Source: Salinibaculum litoreum
GTDB taxonomy: Archaea; Halobacteriota; Halobacteria; Halobacteriales; Haloarculaceae
DNA length: 64,000 bases
Assembly: GCA_009789175.1 (NCBI GenBank)
Contig: CP046866.1
Location: forward strand, 868,001 to 932,000
Direction of reading: 5' to 3'
The number at the start of each line of letters is the position of its first letter. The stretch's first letter is position 1. Shown piece by piece: positions 1 to 9,567 of the stretch. A program made the position numbers and the translations under genes. A model generated the notes under the pieces. The model was not told where the DNA came from and searched no databases. It was given only the letters and a program-made list of their open reading frames with translations.

Positions 1-3000
1 GAAAAGCTGCGGATTCTCAGTGACATGAGTGTCGGGACAGATGACCACCAGTATCCGTGGATCCGAGTCACGCGGGACAGTATCAGGCAAGGGGTTGACA
101 TACTCCTGACCGGCCCGGAAGCACTGGATTACATGTTCGTTAGCGATAACGAAGAGACGCGTGGGTTGCTTGGCTCACAAGCCGGTGAGATGCCAGTAGA
201 ACACATCGTCTTCGACGAAGCACACGTCTGGAGTGGGATTCAAGGAGCCGCCGTGTCGCTACTGTCACAACGTCTGAAAACATTCTACTCGGACCGGGAC
301 CCGCAGATTACGATGGTTTCTGCAACTGTGGATAACCCGGCAGAGTTAGCAGCAGATCTGACACTGTCCGACGAGTCGGATATCAACTCGATAGAGTTCA
401 CCCCACGAGAGTTCTCAGCGACAGGAACCCCAGAGTTCAAGCGACTCGCACCCACGCAAGTCGATGATCTTATTCAGGCGCTCGCACTCGCGCATGCTCT
501 GGAAATAGACGAGCAAACGTTCGAGGAAGAGTATGGCCTGGAGAACGCACTCACAACGCTGCGGGAGGTTGGACTCCTCTCTTCGGGTCAGGATGTGCGG
601 CTCACAGAGGCTGCTGGTGAGTGGTTAACTGGTCCTATCGATACTGCCATCTCACGTGCTATTGACGACGTCGAGAGTTTGGTTAGCCCGGCAGATGTCG
701 TGACGAGCGACGAGGGCCGCTCGCGCGTCGTGCGTCGTGTGATGGAGAACAGTGGGACACAGACCGAGTGGTACGATTTTGTCCTTGATGCCGTCCCGGA
801 AGTCGCGGCGTTCGCTGGTTGGTTCGATGAGGGGACCACGGGTGTCGTCGAGTTCAAACACTACGACGAGCTGTACGAGCGAGTTGAGCAGGCTGGAGTC
901 GCCAACCCTGATGGTATATTGCAGACGGTAATGGCATTTGGCCGACTGGCAGGGATTGTTACCGAAAAATATCACAGCTTCCTGAAACCACCTGGTCAGG
1001 TTTACTGGTGTCGTGACTGTGAAATCGTCACCCGGAACAGCCGTTGCCAAGAGTGTGGTGCAAGCCTGCCAGAGATGCAATTCTGTCGCAACTGTCACCA
1101 GCCACATGTCGAAGTTCCATCGGACGATGATGGTTCGTTCGTTCCCGTTGGTGCGTTTGCGTCTAGAGGCGGGACGTCTACGTCTGATCAGTGTCCTGGG
1201 TGTGGGGATAATCCGAGGCTGCACGACATTGGAGTCCCGACGGCATCACTCCTGTCGTACATGTTGACTGAAGTCTGTCGAGTGTCACCGTCGAAAAAGA
1301 CTCTCGTATTCTCTGACTCTCGGAGTACTGCCGAATCAGTCGGCGACCGAATTATCGAGACAGAGTATGGGTTGATGGCTGAGACACTGTACGTACAGGA
1401 ACTCATTGAACGTGGAGGACAGGCAGACAACTACGAACTGTTCCAAGCGGTCGGCGAGCGGCTCCGGAAAGAGTACTGGGAGCCGTTACTCCAGAACCAG
1501 ATGGATCGCGACGGCAAGGCGTACAACTTCTTGCACACGCTGCGCGAGGATATCGACCACCATGCGATGCTATCCAATTGTAGTCATCTTCTAGACAGCG
1601 CGATGGTGACTGCTGATGTGGTCTATGATACCGACGATGTCGAGGAATTCCTCGTCGGACACGCGCTCTACACCTTCTTCGTCACAAACTCTGGTGTTTC
1701 ATTCACCAAATCACGAATCTCCTTCGACGGCGTCACGCGCCAGAAGTTGATTGACCGAATCGAAACACGCACTGGGTTCAACCGTCGAGTCATCGAAACC
1801 CATCTGGACGATTGCCTTCGGAATCTTCTGGAATCGGGTATCATCGGAGAAGCCCCGTGGGACGAAATCCGGCAGAAAATCAATAGCTCGACTCAAGGCG
1901 AGGATGTCAAAAGCGGTGTCTTTGATTTCATTGAGGAGGCCCGAGAGACGGCGATTGATCACGAGTTGACGGATGAACCCGAGAGTGGTGTCTTCACGAG
2001 AACACCGGCAGCAGACGATTCGGAACTCGTTTTATTACCGAACGCGGCGTTCTGCCCCGATTGTTACCGGTCTTTCCCCGCGACACGTGAGGGTGAGTCG
2101 TTGGCCCGATGTCCTGACTGTCAAGAACCGATCGAGATCTACCAGCGCTTCCGGACCGACGAGACGGGCTCACTCGTTGCAGATCCCGGCTATGCGGAGG
2201 CGGCATCCGAATGGAGCTATGCGATCGATCACTGGGCTCACGACATTACTCGTTTGATCAGGGATGGCGCAGAGCCCGACTTCATCTCTGTCGGAATCCA
2301 CAAGGGCAATATCCCGCACACGCTCCGCGGGGCAATTGAGGAGGGGTTCCGAAAAGACGACCCAGACGTGAATATCGTCAGTGCGACGCCGACGATGGAA
2401 CTTGGTGTCGACATCGGGACGCTTGATACGGTTGCCCAGGTCGGAATTCCACCGACACTGACCAACTATGTCCAACGGAGCGGCCGAACAGGACGAACAC
2501 GTGGGAGTTCGTCGCTGGTCGTTACGGCAGTTCGAGGGGATCACCCAGTTGACACACACTACTATGCAAACCTAGATTCGTTCCTCGGCAACTTTGAACC
2601 GGTGCGCGTCCCGGACCCGTACAAGTTTGACGAGTTGCTGGCTGGCCACGTCGTGACTGAGACGTTTGCCTATCTCGCACGCAATCCCCATGAGGAGAAC
2701 GTTTTCGAGCGGATGTATACCATTGACGAACGCAAACAAAACCTCCTGAACTTCGTCGACTCCGTAGAGAAACAGCTCGATATTCTCCGGGAATTCACGC
2801 TCGAAGAGCGGCGCGAGTCAGTCACTTCTCACCTTCAGAAAATATTCGGCGAGGAGGGTGTCCGAATCTTCGAAGAGGTGTTCGAGGGTGACGGACCGTT
2901 GTCGCTCAACAATCGCATTGAAAAGACATTCTCGAAACTCACAACGATGGCCGGGGAGGCGGAGATGAACAAGGCCTTCACTGAAGAAAATGGCCGGCTA

Positions 3001-4101
3001 GACCAGTGGCTCCAGCGACTGGGGTACCTCGCCAACTATCGGTCGTTCGGCCAGCAGTTTCCGGTCAAATTCAGAGGGGCCTCTGAGGGGATTGAATTCG
3101 AAAGCGAGGGCCGTCTTTACGATATGTTCCCCGGTGAAGAGAACGACCTCGGCTCTGTGATGACTCTGCACGGGACTGATTATATCGTCGACGATGTCCA
3201 CGGAACGGGCACGTCACTAACCACTGTCAGTGTCTGTGATAACGACGAGTGCGAGCGGCCGTTCCAAAGCTACCAACCCGAGGTGTCGATCTGCCCTCAT
3301 TGTGAGGAAGAGCTCGAAGAAACCCCCATCCACGGCGTCAGCTCTATCGAGTGTAAAGCAGCCCGTGGCGGGCAGAAAGGGTACACGACACGAGGCCTCC
3401 AGTCAACCTATATCGAAGAAACGGAAGACAGTCGAACACTAGCTGAGGAGGCGACAGAAACCGTCTTCGGACTCCCCTGTGAAGCGACCTATGGACAACT
3501 GGAAGTCACCGACTTCGTGTATGCATTCGAACGGTGGCACACCCAAAGCTCCGAGAAAACTGTTCTCCGCTCGGAGGCAGTCATTGAGCGTGACGAATCC
3601 AGCAGCGATGCCGGAGGGTCGTGGCGAGATCGAATGGACGACGTTGAAAACGAGATGTACCGGCCGGTCGGCCAACAGTACTTCACCCAAGGCCTGACGC
3701 TCCGGTTCGATTACGACGACCTCAGAGCCCGATATGATCAGGCGACACATGAGCCAGTCTCTTGGCCTCAGGCACTGGTGAGTCTCGAGCAGGCGATCGA
3801 GAAGTCTGTCGCTATCGTCGCCGAATGTGATCGGTCAGACTTCCGGGTCAAGACAGTGACGTCTGGTGACGAAATCATCGTCTATTTGGTCGACTCCCGA
3901 CAGGGTGGCAACGGAATTACTTGGCAGGTGTTCGACCAACTGGACGCAGTTGAAGAGCGGATTCGTGAGGTGGCGGACTGTGAACGCTGTGATGACTATT
4001 GTGACGAGTGTCTGCTGCTCGCTCGGACACCCGCGTACTACCTCGAAAATGACCTGCTGAACAGACGGACGCTTGCAACCATCACTGAGGGACAAGCGTG
4101 A
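1..4101 (+). CDS. Giant SF2 DEAH helicase with zinc fingers and C-terminal DUF1998-like domain (5' end outside window)
   Basis: The frame is open to the window edge and the ATP-binding Walker A motif is missing, so the start lies upstream; the first in-window ATG is at base 25. Numbering from it: DEAH box (VFDEAHVW) near residue 64, SAT motif near 99, a Cys-rich block CRDC...CQEC...CRNC at 329-355, further CxxC pairs, motif V/VI (SATPTMELGVDIG ... QRSGRTGR) at 786-828, and a C-terminal GGNGIT plus CERCDDYCDECL block at 1293-1332 typical of DUF1998/MZB helicases. Such helicases are known from DISARM (DrmA) and Dpd restriction clusters. The stop overlaps the GTG of the next gene, so it heads an overlapping operon. 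By position it could be a DpdF counterpart; its length and DUF1998 region fit DpdJ/DrmA types as well. Confidence 0.85.
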   Translation, partial: EKLRILSDMSVGTDDHQYPWIRVTRDSIRQGVDILLTGPEALDYMFVSDNEETRGLLGSQAGEMPVEHIVFDEAHVWSGIQGAAVSLLSQRLKTFYSDRDPQITMVSATVDNPAELAADLTLSDESDINSIEFTPREFSATGTPEFKRLAPTQVDDLIQALALAHALEIDEQTFEEEYGLENALTTLREVGLLSSGQDVRLTEAAGEWLTGPIDTAISRAIDDVESLVSPADVVTSDEGRSRVVRRVMENSGTQTEWYDFVLDAVPEVAAFAGWFDEGTTGVVEFKHYDELYERVEQAGVANPDGILQTVMAFGRLAGIVTEKYHSFLKPPGQVYWCRDCEIVTRNSRCQECGASLPEMQFCRNCHQPHVEVPSDDDGSFVPVGAFASRGGTSTSDQCPGCGDNPRLHDIGVPTASLLSYMLTEVCRVSPSKKTLVFSDSRSTAESVGDRIIETEYGLMAETLYVQELIERGGQADNYELFQAVGERLRKEYWEPLLQNQMDRDGKAYNFLHTLREDIDHHAMLSNCSHLLDSAMVTADVVYDTDDVEEFLVGHALYTFFVTNSGVSFTKSRISFDGVTRQKLIDRIETRTGFNRRVIETHLDDCLRNLLESGIIGEAPWDEIRQKINSSTQGEDVKSGVFDFIEEARETAIDHELTDEPESGVFTRTPAADDSELVLLPNAAFCPDCYRSFPATREGESLARCPDCQEPIEIYQRFRTDETGSLVADPGYAEAASEWSYAIDHWAHDITRLIRDGAEPDFISVGIHKGNIPHTLRGAIEEGFRKDDPDVNIVSATPTMELGVDIGTLDTVAQVGIPPTLTNYVQRSGRTGRTRGSSSLVVTAVRGDHPVDTHYYANLDSFLGNFEPVRVPDPYKFDELLAGHVVTETFAYLARNPHEENVFERMYTIDERKQNLLNFVDSVEKQLDILREFTLEERRESVTSHLQKIFGEEGVRIFEEVFEGDGPLSLNNRIEKTFSKLTTMAGEAEMNKAFTEENGRLDQWLQRLGYLANYRSFGQQFPVKFRGASEGIEFESEGRLYDMFPGEENDLGSVMTLHGTDYIVDDVHGTGTSLTTVSVCDNDECERPFQSYQPEVSICPHCEEELEETPIHGVSSIECKAARGGQKGYTTRGLQSTYIEETEDSRTLAEEATETVFGLPCEATYGQLEVTDFVYAFERWHTQSSEKTVLRSEAVIERDESSSDAGGSWRDRMDDVENEMYRPVGQQYFTQGLTLRFDYDDLRARYDQATHEPVSWPQALVSLEQAIEKSVAIVAECDRSDFRVKTVTSGDEIIVYLVDSRQGGNGITWQVFDQLDAVEERIREVADCERCDDYCDECLLLARTPAYYLENDLLNRRTLATITEGQA

Positions 4102-5015
4102 TTCGAGACGAACTCCTCAGCCAGACACAGAATGCACGTGTCGGATACCTCTGGGACCCGATAGAGAATTCCCGGTGGCACCTCCTTCGGGGGCTCCCAG
4201 CTCTGCAGTATCTGGGAGTCTCGGATTTTACGTATCCGACGTCTTGGTGCCAGTTTAATCGCGGCAAGCGGTACACAGAATCGGATTACGAGTACCATGT
4301 CGTTAGCGGCATTCCGGAGATTCCAACCCCTGAGCCGGATTTCGGCGCCATTACCAACGGATACTACGAGAACGAGACACCATACACCATCAAGCACCTG
4401 ATCGATAGGTACACACGTACAGACCAGCTGTTGCTTGTTCTCTCCGACGCCAAGCGACTCACTCCACAGGGTGGCCGTCGACCACTGTACCAGGAACCCT
4501 TCGTGGATGCGATTGGGAGCTACGAGTCGATTTACCAGTCGTTTGAGCGGGTATATAAGGAATCTGGCTGGCAGCTCCCCCTCTCAGACACCAAGAATCT
4601 GTACATCCAAGACAATGCGATACTCTACGAGTTCGTCACCGACGAGACAGTGTCGACCACCACCGAACTGTTTGAGATACTTCCTGAGGCACCGTTCCTG
4701 CCTCTGTACGATGTTTTTGCACCGATATTTGGTCGGGAAAAAGAACTTGGCTCGTCACCACTGGGTGGCGAGGAGGAGATTACTGAACTCGCGCGGTGGC
4801 TGCGCCGGCGGGTTGAGTGGGACCGCGAAACTGCAAAGGACGTTGCACGACAGCTCAACCAGGATGTCATCAATGGTGGAAGCATATTCGATTCCGCCGC
4901 CGCAAGACGGGATCCAATGGTAGGTATGGCACGAAAGAGGGCGAAGGACATCGACACTGAAGCATCACCGATTGACAAACGATTCGCTGCTTGGCTAACA
5001 AGGTACGAACTATGA
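4098..5015 (+). CDS. Unrecognised 305-aa protein of the helicase operon
   Basis: I do not recognise this family. It starts with GTG inside the stop codon of the upstream helicase gene (GTGA overlap) and its own TGA overlaps the ATG of the next gene (ATGA), so translation is probably coupled. The protein is soluble with no Walker, nuclease or zinc motif. The N-terminal half is rich in aromatic residues; the last 80 residues are helical and basic/acidic (WLRRRVEWDRETAKD...). Its fixed place between a giant helicase and the DpdG/DpdH-like genes suggests a structural or regulatory subunit of the same complex, which is inference from position only. I recall no obvious counterpart in the bacterial dpd cluster. 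Confidence 0.8.
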   Translation: MIRDELLSQTQNARVGYLWDPIENSRWHLLRGLPALQYLGVSDFTYPTSWCQFNRGKRYTESDYEYHVVSGIPEIPTPEPDFGAITNGYYENETPYTIKHLIDRYTRTDQLLLVLSDAKRLTPQGGRRPLYQEPFVDAIGSYESIYQSFERVYKESGWQLPLSDTKNLYIQDNAILYEFVTDETVSTTTELFEILPEAPFLPLYDVFAPIFGREKELGSSPLGGEEEITELARWLRRRVEWDRETAKDVARQLNQDVINGGSIFDSAAARRDPMVGMARKRAKDIDTEASPIDKRFAAWLTRYEL

Positions 5016-5848
5016 GCGAAGGCTACATTCTCAATAAACTCCAGACGCCGGCGGCCCTCCGTCCGGTGTACGAATCGGTCAGAGGTGGTAATGTTACAAA
5101 AGAAACAATTCGGGAAGATACACTGCTCGGAGATAATCTCTTGAGTCAGGGATTAACCGGGCTTAGGCTAGTTCGCTTACTCGGAATCGACGAGGGGAAG
5201 CACTACGTCATCAACCCGCCGTGGGATATCGATGATGCGGAACTCTCGTTCAAAATGGCGATCCTCCATAATCTCGCCAAAGAATGCCAACCAAATGATT
5301 GGGGAAAACAAGCTGCAGTCCTCTTGAACTATCAGTATCTGTTGCAAGAGGATGTTCAATACTTCGAGAACGACGACGAGGTCCTGTTTGACAAAATAAA
5401 TAACTGGCATCGCCGAGAGAAGAACTACGTTCCCCAGTCACAGCAGGGAGACATCGATCTCAACAAGCCAAAATTCGTCAACTGGTCACGGCAGATGGAA
5501 TACCTTGGGCTGGTGCACAAAGCGAGGGGACGAGAACACGTTGTCTACCCTGACCCGGATCTCATTTACAAATCCATCGAACTGGCAATAGGGGAAGACG
5601 GTCAAGACGGCCGCATCGGGATGTCTCAGTATTTGCGCTGGCTCCGTGAAAATCTTCTTCAGGTGACGACGACGGATAGTGGGGCTGTACCGACAGCCCT
5701 CGCGCGAGTGTTGTATAATCTTGTCCGCGACAGGGATATTCGGCTCACAGAATATGGCGACTCTGGGAAGATTGGTCTCAACAGAACGCCACGACGGGAC
5801 GGAATCGACACAGAGGCGAACACTATCGAAATGAGGTCACAGCTATGA
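5012..5848 (+). CDS. 278-aa helical protein, DpdG-like by position
   Basis: Start chosen at the ATG at 5012, which overlaps the previous stop, rather than 21 bases upstream. The protein has no recognisable catalytic motif and is mainly alpha-helical; an N-terminal stretch (GGNVTKETIREDT ... GLTGLRLVRLLGI) and a middle stretch (FVNWSRQMEYLGLV) look like winged-helix DNA-binding units. The stop overlaps the ATG of the ATPase gene. Size and place directly before the large ATPase match DpdG preceding DpdH in bacterial 7-deazaguanine restriction clusters. That is a synteny argument from memory and was not tested by alignment. Likely a partner or DNA-recognition subunit of the following ATPase. Confidence 0.75.
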   Translation: MSEGYILNKLQTPAALRPVYESVRGGNVTKETIREDTLLGDNLLSQGLTGLRLVRLLGIDEGKHYVINPPWDIDDAELSFKMAILHNLAKECQPNDWGKQAAVLLNYQYLLQEDVQYFENDDEVLFDKINNWHRREKNYVPQSQQGDIDLNKPKFVNWSRQMEYLGLVHKARGREHVVYPDPDLIYKSIELAIGEDGQDGRIGMSQYLRWLRENLLQVTTTDSGAVPTALARVLYNLVRDRDIRLTEYGDSGKIGLNRTPRRDGIDTEANTIEMRSQL

Positions 5849-8766
5849 GCAAAAGCACATCATCGGAAGGCAAAGCAGGGAACGTATATTGTCCACATCT
5901 GCAGGATGTTGATGAAGGCACGCTACGACAATTGTTCAGTAAGGTTGCAGCGGTTCGGTCCGAGAACCGTGAGCTGTTCGATTTCACCCACCGACGGATT
6001 GAGGTGTTCCGTCAAAAGTCCGGTGGGGACGAGGTTGTCTCTGAAGATGATGTTTATCGACAGTTCTCGAAAAACCAGACTGGCAATTTTGCGGTCGTAA
6101 TAGAAGGTGAGGTAGGGACTGGAAAGTCTGAACTGTGTGCTTACCTCTCGCATCAGCTTCGCGACGAGGGTCGACCAATACTTCACATCGACAAGGACGA
6201 CGACCTCATGTCGATGCTCACAGATCGACTCCCGAAGTTCTATGAAGAACAATTTGGTGAAGAGATGCCGGAGGCAGCTGACTTCGAGCAGCTTCGCGAC
6301 GACATCGAGAACATTCCACAATCAGTGGCGAATAACGCCGTCTCCGGCGCCATTCTCAATTTGCGAAGTCGAGGGTACTCTGTTAGCCCAGATCCGGGTG
6401 ATGAAGACAAAATTAGAGAATTTGTCACTGACAAACTCCAGCTGCTCACACAGCGTGGTGAATACGCGACAGAAATCAAATTCATAACTGAGCAGGCCTA
6501 CCGGCAAGAAGACTTCCTCAACATCTTCGAAGAGACGCCTCTCGAGGAAGCCGTTGACCAATTCAATGAAGAGCTATGGCGTGTCGTCAGAGACCGGTAC
6601 GAGACAGCTTCGCTATCTGAGGTCCTGAAGCGTGTCGGAAAGCGTTTCACCGACACTCGCCCGGTCATCATTTTCGAGGACTTTGCAATCACTGCGATGG
6701 AAGCGAACAAGCTCGCAAGCTACATCGAGCGAGACAAATCCGAGGACAATTGGGATTTCATTATTGCCGGGACGCGTGACTCGACATCACCACTACACAC
6801 CCAGACAGCTGAAGACCGTTATGAGTTCTACCAAACGAATCAGCAGGATTCGAATAGCGTCTTGTTCCTCGACGAAGACTCAGCAGTAGACTTCGTTCGA
6901 CCGTACCTTGGATACTTCAAATCACTTGACGGCAGCGTCCAGTATGACCATGATAGGGAAGATGGCACGTTTGAATTACGCTCTGCGCCAGCAGGGAGTC
7001 GTTGTGCCGGTTGTGGTCTATGTGATGAGTCATTCCGCGATTTATTCCCATTTAACGAGGTGTTCCTCAAGCGAGTCTACCAGGGCCTGAACGAGAGCGA
7101 ACAGTCACCACGTGAGTACATCATGACGGTTTTTGAAATCCTCAGTGATTATTACGAGGGGCGTATTGATTCCCCCTCAGATGCTGAGGCGCTAAGTCCC
7201 CTTGTTAACCGTCTCTCTGTTGCAGACGAAGTATACGAGACTGCTGAGACCTTTGCCCATTTTGCTCGTTGGTATGGCAGGCCGAACGACATTGAGGATA
7301 GGATCGAAATCGATCGGCGGTTTGCATCAGCTTTCGGGATCATTGAGTCAGGCGCAACAGACGCCCCCGGGCCGGTAACGGTACAGGAAGACGAAGTCTT
7401 CGTTCCTGTCTCGGACACCAGTATTGGAATAGGTGATGAGGAAAATGAAGGGGAAGACGACGGTGGTGACGACGGAAACGGGAATACAGTCGTAGAGGTA
7501 GACCCAGTCCAAGAGGAGTACGATGAATACGCCCCAACCGTCGAGTCATGGGTAAGTGCCCCCGATAGGTTCCCTCAAACTAATCAATATCTGAAACGCG
7601 GGCTCCAGGATGCATTAGCGCGCCTTACTGACGGGTTTGCACTCTACGAGGGCACTACACTCGAATACAACATCAGTAGCGAAAAATACCCCCTCGTCTT
7701 CGCAACTTCGGATGTGGCACCAGATGACGATCAGATTGAAATTGATCCGGATGAGTTCCGGCTCTCTGATCTTCGGAAAGTACTCCGTTTCGGTATCGAG
7801 CGAGAGAAGGCCCCTCGCTCGGCTGGTTACGAAGAGATTCTGAATGAAATTGGAACACAGCTGACGGGGTATGCTCAAGAGTGGCGGGGGAAACTCCGGT
7901 ACACGAATCTTAACGCGGAAAATATTTTATTCAAACGTCAGGCACGGTATGATTTTGCAGATTTCGTGTTGGCAGCCTACAGCTACGTCGTCGTCTTGGA
8001 CTCGCCCTGGAAGTCAATTGGTCCGAACACACTCAATGACCGCTTCGGTGCAGGTGAGTACAGCCTTGACTCCGATATTGGAGTTCTGTCTGGAGCCAGC
8101 AAGGAACTGGATCCTGAGGAATATAAATCGCTCAAATCGCTTGTCGATTCCGGAGAAGAATTAGAAGAGATGGTCTCTGAGCTGTGGGGGATTAGCGCAT
8201 CAGACCTCGACATGGTATCTATCAAACATTGGTTCGACCAGAAATCACCTGCGGACGTCTTGTCGATGCTCGGTCGATTGCAAACGGGGGATATCTCACC
8301 CCGTGTCCGATTTGATAGCTCTGACTCTCTAGTGAAATTGAGGGATCTTGGAGATACTGCATACGATGCACGGAAAGCACTGCACGAGATGGACGGCCAG
8401 TATCGGGAAACGGTCGTTGAAGAAATTCGAATAGAACTCGGAAGTCTATCACTGGATAATGTTCGTGGGACTGTGCAGAAGCTCGAAACGTACGATGAAG
8501 TTAACCCCGACACGATGGAGGCGTTGAAGCGATTCGTCAGTGTTGACGACTCTGAAATCGAGGTTGCTGTACAGGCAGCTAACGAGGCTAATAAACTCCA
8601 CCGACAAACGGGACTTGAAACAATCCAAGCCACGCTAATGAGTGTAAAACTAGAGCAGACATCCGCCTATCGACGGTACAACAACATACAACTAGAGGGG
8701 GGCGGCGGAACCGAAGAAGTTCTTGGGTCAACCTTCCGGAAAGTGGGTGAGTACTATGTCGAGTAA
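5845..8766 (+). CDS. Large P-loop ATPase, DpdH-like
   Basis: A 973-residue protein with a clear Walker A (GEVGTGKS, residues 88-95) and a Walker-B-like strand (VIIFEDF, about 274-280), so an AAA/STAND-like ATPase core occupies roughly residues 60-350. A zinc-type cluster CAGCGLC lies near 387-393, a very acidic low-complexity linker near 530-552, and a long helical C-terminal half follows. It begins in an ATGA overlap with the upstream gene and overlaps the coiled-coil gene by 11 bases. Size, motif order and neighbours fit DpdH of the Dpd restriction complex, where the ATPase is thought to power DNA discrimination. Which partner it acts on is unknown. Confidence 0.8.
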   Translation: MSKSTSSEGKAGNVYCPHLQDVDEGTLRQLFSKVAAVRSENRELFDFTHRRIEVFRQKSGGDEVVSEDDVYRQFSKNQTGNFAVVIEGEVGTGKSELCAYLSHQLRDEGRPILHIDKDDDLMSMLTDRLPKFYEEQFGEEMPEAADFEQLRDDIENIPQSVANNAVSGAILNLRSRGYSVSPDPGDEDKIREFVTDKLQLLTQRGEYATEIKFITEQAYRQEDFLNIFEETPLEEAVDQFNEELWRVVRDRYETASLSEVLKRVGKRFTDTRPVIIFEDFAITAMEANKLASYIERDKSEDNWDFIIAGTRDSTSPLHTQTAEDRYEFYQTNQQDSNSVLFLDEDSAVDFVRPYLGYFKSLDGSVQYDHDREDGTFELRSAPAGSRCAGCGLCDESFRDLFPFNEVFLKRVYQGLNESEQSPREYIMTVFEILSDYYEGRIDSPSDAEALSPLVNRLSVADEVYETAETFAHFARWYGRPNDIEDRIEIDRRFASAFGIIESGATDAPGPVTVQEDEVFVPVSDTSIGIGDEENEGEDDGGDDGNGNTVVEVDPVQEEYDEYAPTVESWVSAPDRFPQTNQYLKRGLQDALARLTDGFALYEGTTLEYNISSEKYPLVFATSDVAPDDDQIEIDPDEFRLSDLRKVLRFGIEREKAPRSAGYEEILNEIGTQLTGYAQEWRGKLRYTNLNAENILFKRQARYDFADFVLAAYSYVVVLDSPWKSIGPNTLNDRFGAGEYSLDSDIGVLSGASKELDPEEYKSLKSLVDSGEELEEMVSELWGISASDLDMVSIKHWFDQKSPADVLSMLGRLQTGDISPRVRFDSSDSLVKLRDLGDTAYDARKALHEMDGQYRETVVEEIRIELGSLSLDNVRGTVQKLETYDEVNPDTMEALKRFVSVDDSEIEVAVQAANEANKLHRQTGLETIQATLMSVKLEQTSAYRRYNNIQLEGGGGTEEVLGSTFRKVGEYYVE

Positions 8767-9463
8767 TTCTACCGATTCTGATTCGTTTGAAGGGCGTCTA
8801 GATCGGATGTACCAGCGCTATCGGAGGCAGGGTCTGGAGGATGAACTCGAAGAAATCGCCCAGAAGATGGAGGACACGCTCTTACAGCAGGCACTGGCAG
8901 ACGGATTTTTCGACGAAACTCTGGAGATTGACCGCGAAGCCAAGGGTGCCGTCAGCGAAACGCTCGACACACTCCAGAGAGCAGATCGAGACGAAGGAGA
9001 CTACGACGCTGTCGAGGAACAAGTTGAGGCTCTTCGAGAACGCGTTGAGAATGAGGAAACGCGCATTGCGAACAAAATCCAGCAGCTTCGGATCAAACGG
9101 CAGGAAAAAGTCTCGGGGATGCGGCGGCTCAACGAACGGGTCGAACGGGCAGACAGTACGCAACTCAAAGCTCTCGAGACGCTTCTGGAGGACTGGAACT
9201 GGAAGACACACGTCTATTCTGAGGACGTCGACACCTACGAACAACGGCGCGAGGAAGCGCTCCAGTACGGTGAGGATATGTCGTTCGTGTTCACGCAGCT
9301 CAAGAACGACCTGTTCGGCGTTTACGACGGGACAGAGCTCCGTCCGCTGGTCGATAAGTTGCTAGACGATGACCGACTCATCTTGGCTGCCCTCAGTGAG
9401 ACGGAACGCCAGCAACTCGCTGAGTCTGACCTCGGTGAGTATATCGAGCTGAAGTTATCGTAG
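8756..9463 (+). CDS. 235-aa coiled-coil protein, DpdI-like by position
   Basis: Start taken at the ATG at 8756, 11 bases inside the ATPase gene. The protein is highly charged and almost all helix: residues about 45-140 carry heptad-like Glu/Arg/Leu patterns (EEQVEALRERVENEETRI) predicted as coiled coil, followed by a compact C-terminal segment ending EYIELKLS. No enzymatic motif is visible. It closes the first overlapping gene group; a gap of about 100 bases follows before the second helicase. Position between the ATPase and the DUF1998-type helicase matches DpdI. A scaffold role linking ATPase and helicase is plausible but only inferred. Confidence 0.75.
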   Translation: MSSNSTDSDSFEGRLDRMYQRYRRQGLEDELEEIAQKMEDTLLQQALADGFFDETLEIDREAKGAVSETLDTLQRADRDEGDYDAVEEQVEALRERVENEETRIANKIQQLRIKRQEKVSGMRRLNERVERADSTQLKALETLLEDWNWKTHVYSEDVDTYEQRREEALQYGEDMSFVFTQLKNDLFGVYDGTELRPLVDKLLDDDRLILAALSETERQQLAESDLGEYIELKLS

Positions 9464-9513
9464 TCACATCATTTAAATCGGAACCTCAGATGGCTATCAC
9501 TCCCGCGCTTACG

Positions 9514-9526
9514 CGAAGTTTTTAGA
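9514..9526 (+). promoter_or_regulatory. Possible TATA-type promoter element for the second helicase gene
   Basis: This is the only gap of any size in the first operon. An AT-rich GAAGTTTTTAGAC lies about 45 bases before the ATG at 9568, and a second AT-rich stretch (CATTTAAATCGG) lies near 9470. Either could let the helicase and HKD genes be transcribed separately. Weak evidence. Confidence 0.3.
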
Positions 9527-9567
9527 CGCCCCCGTTGTTATCGCCTTATATCGGTTTACTTGACAGA

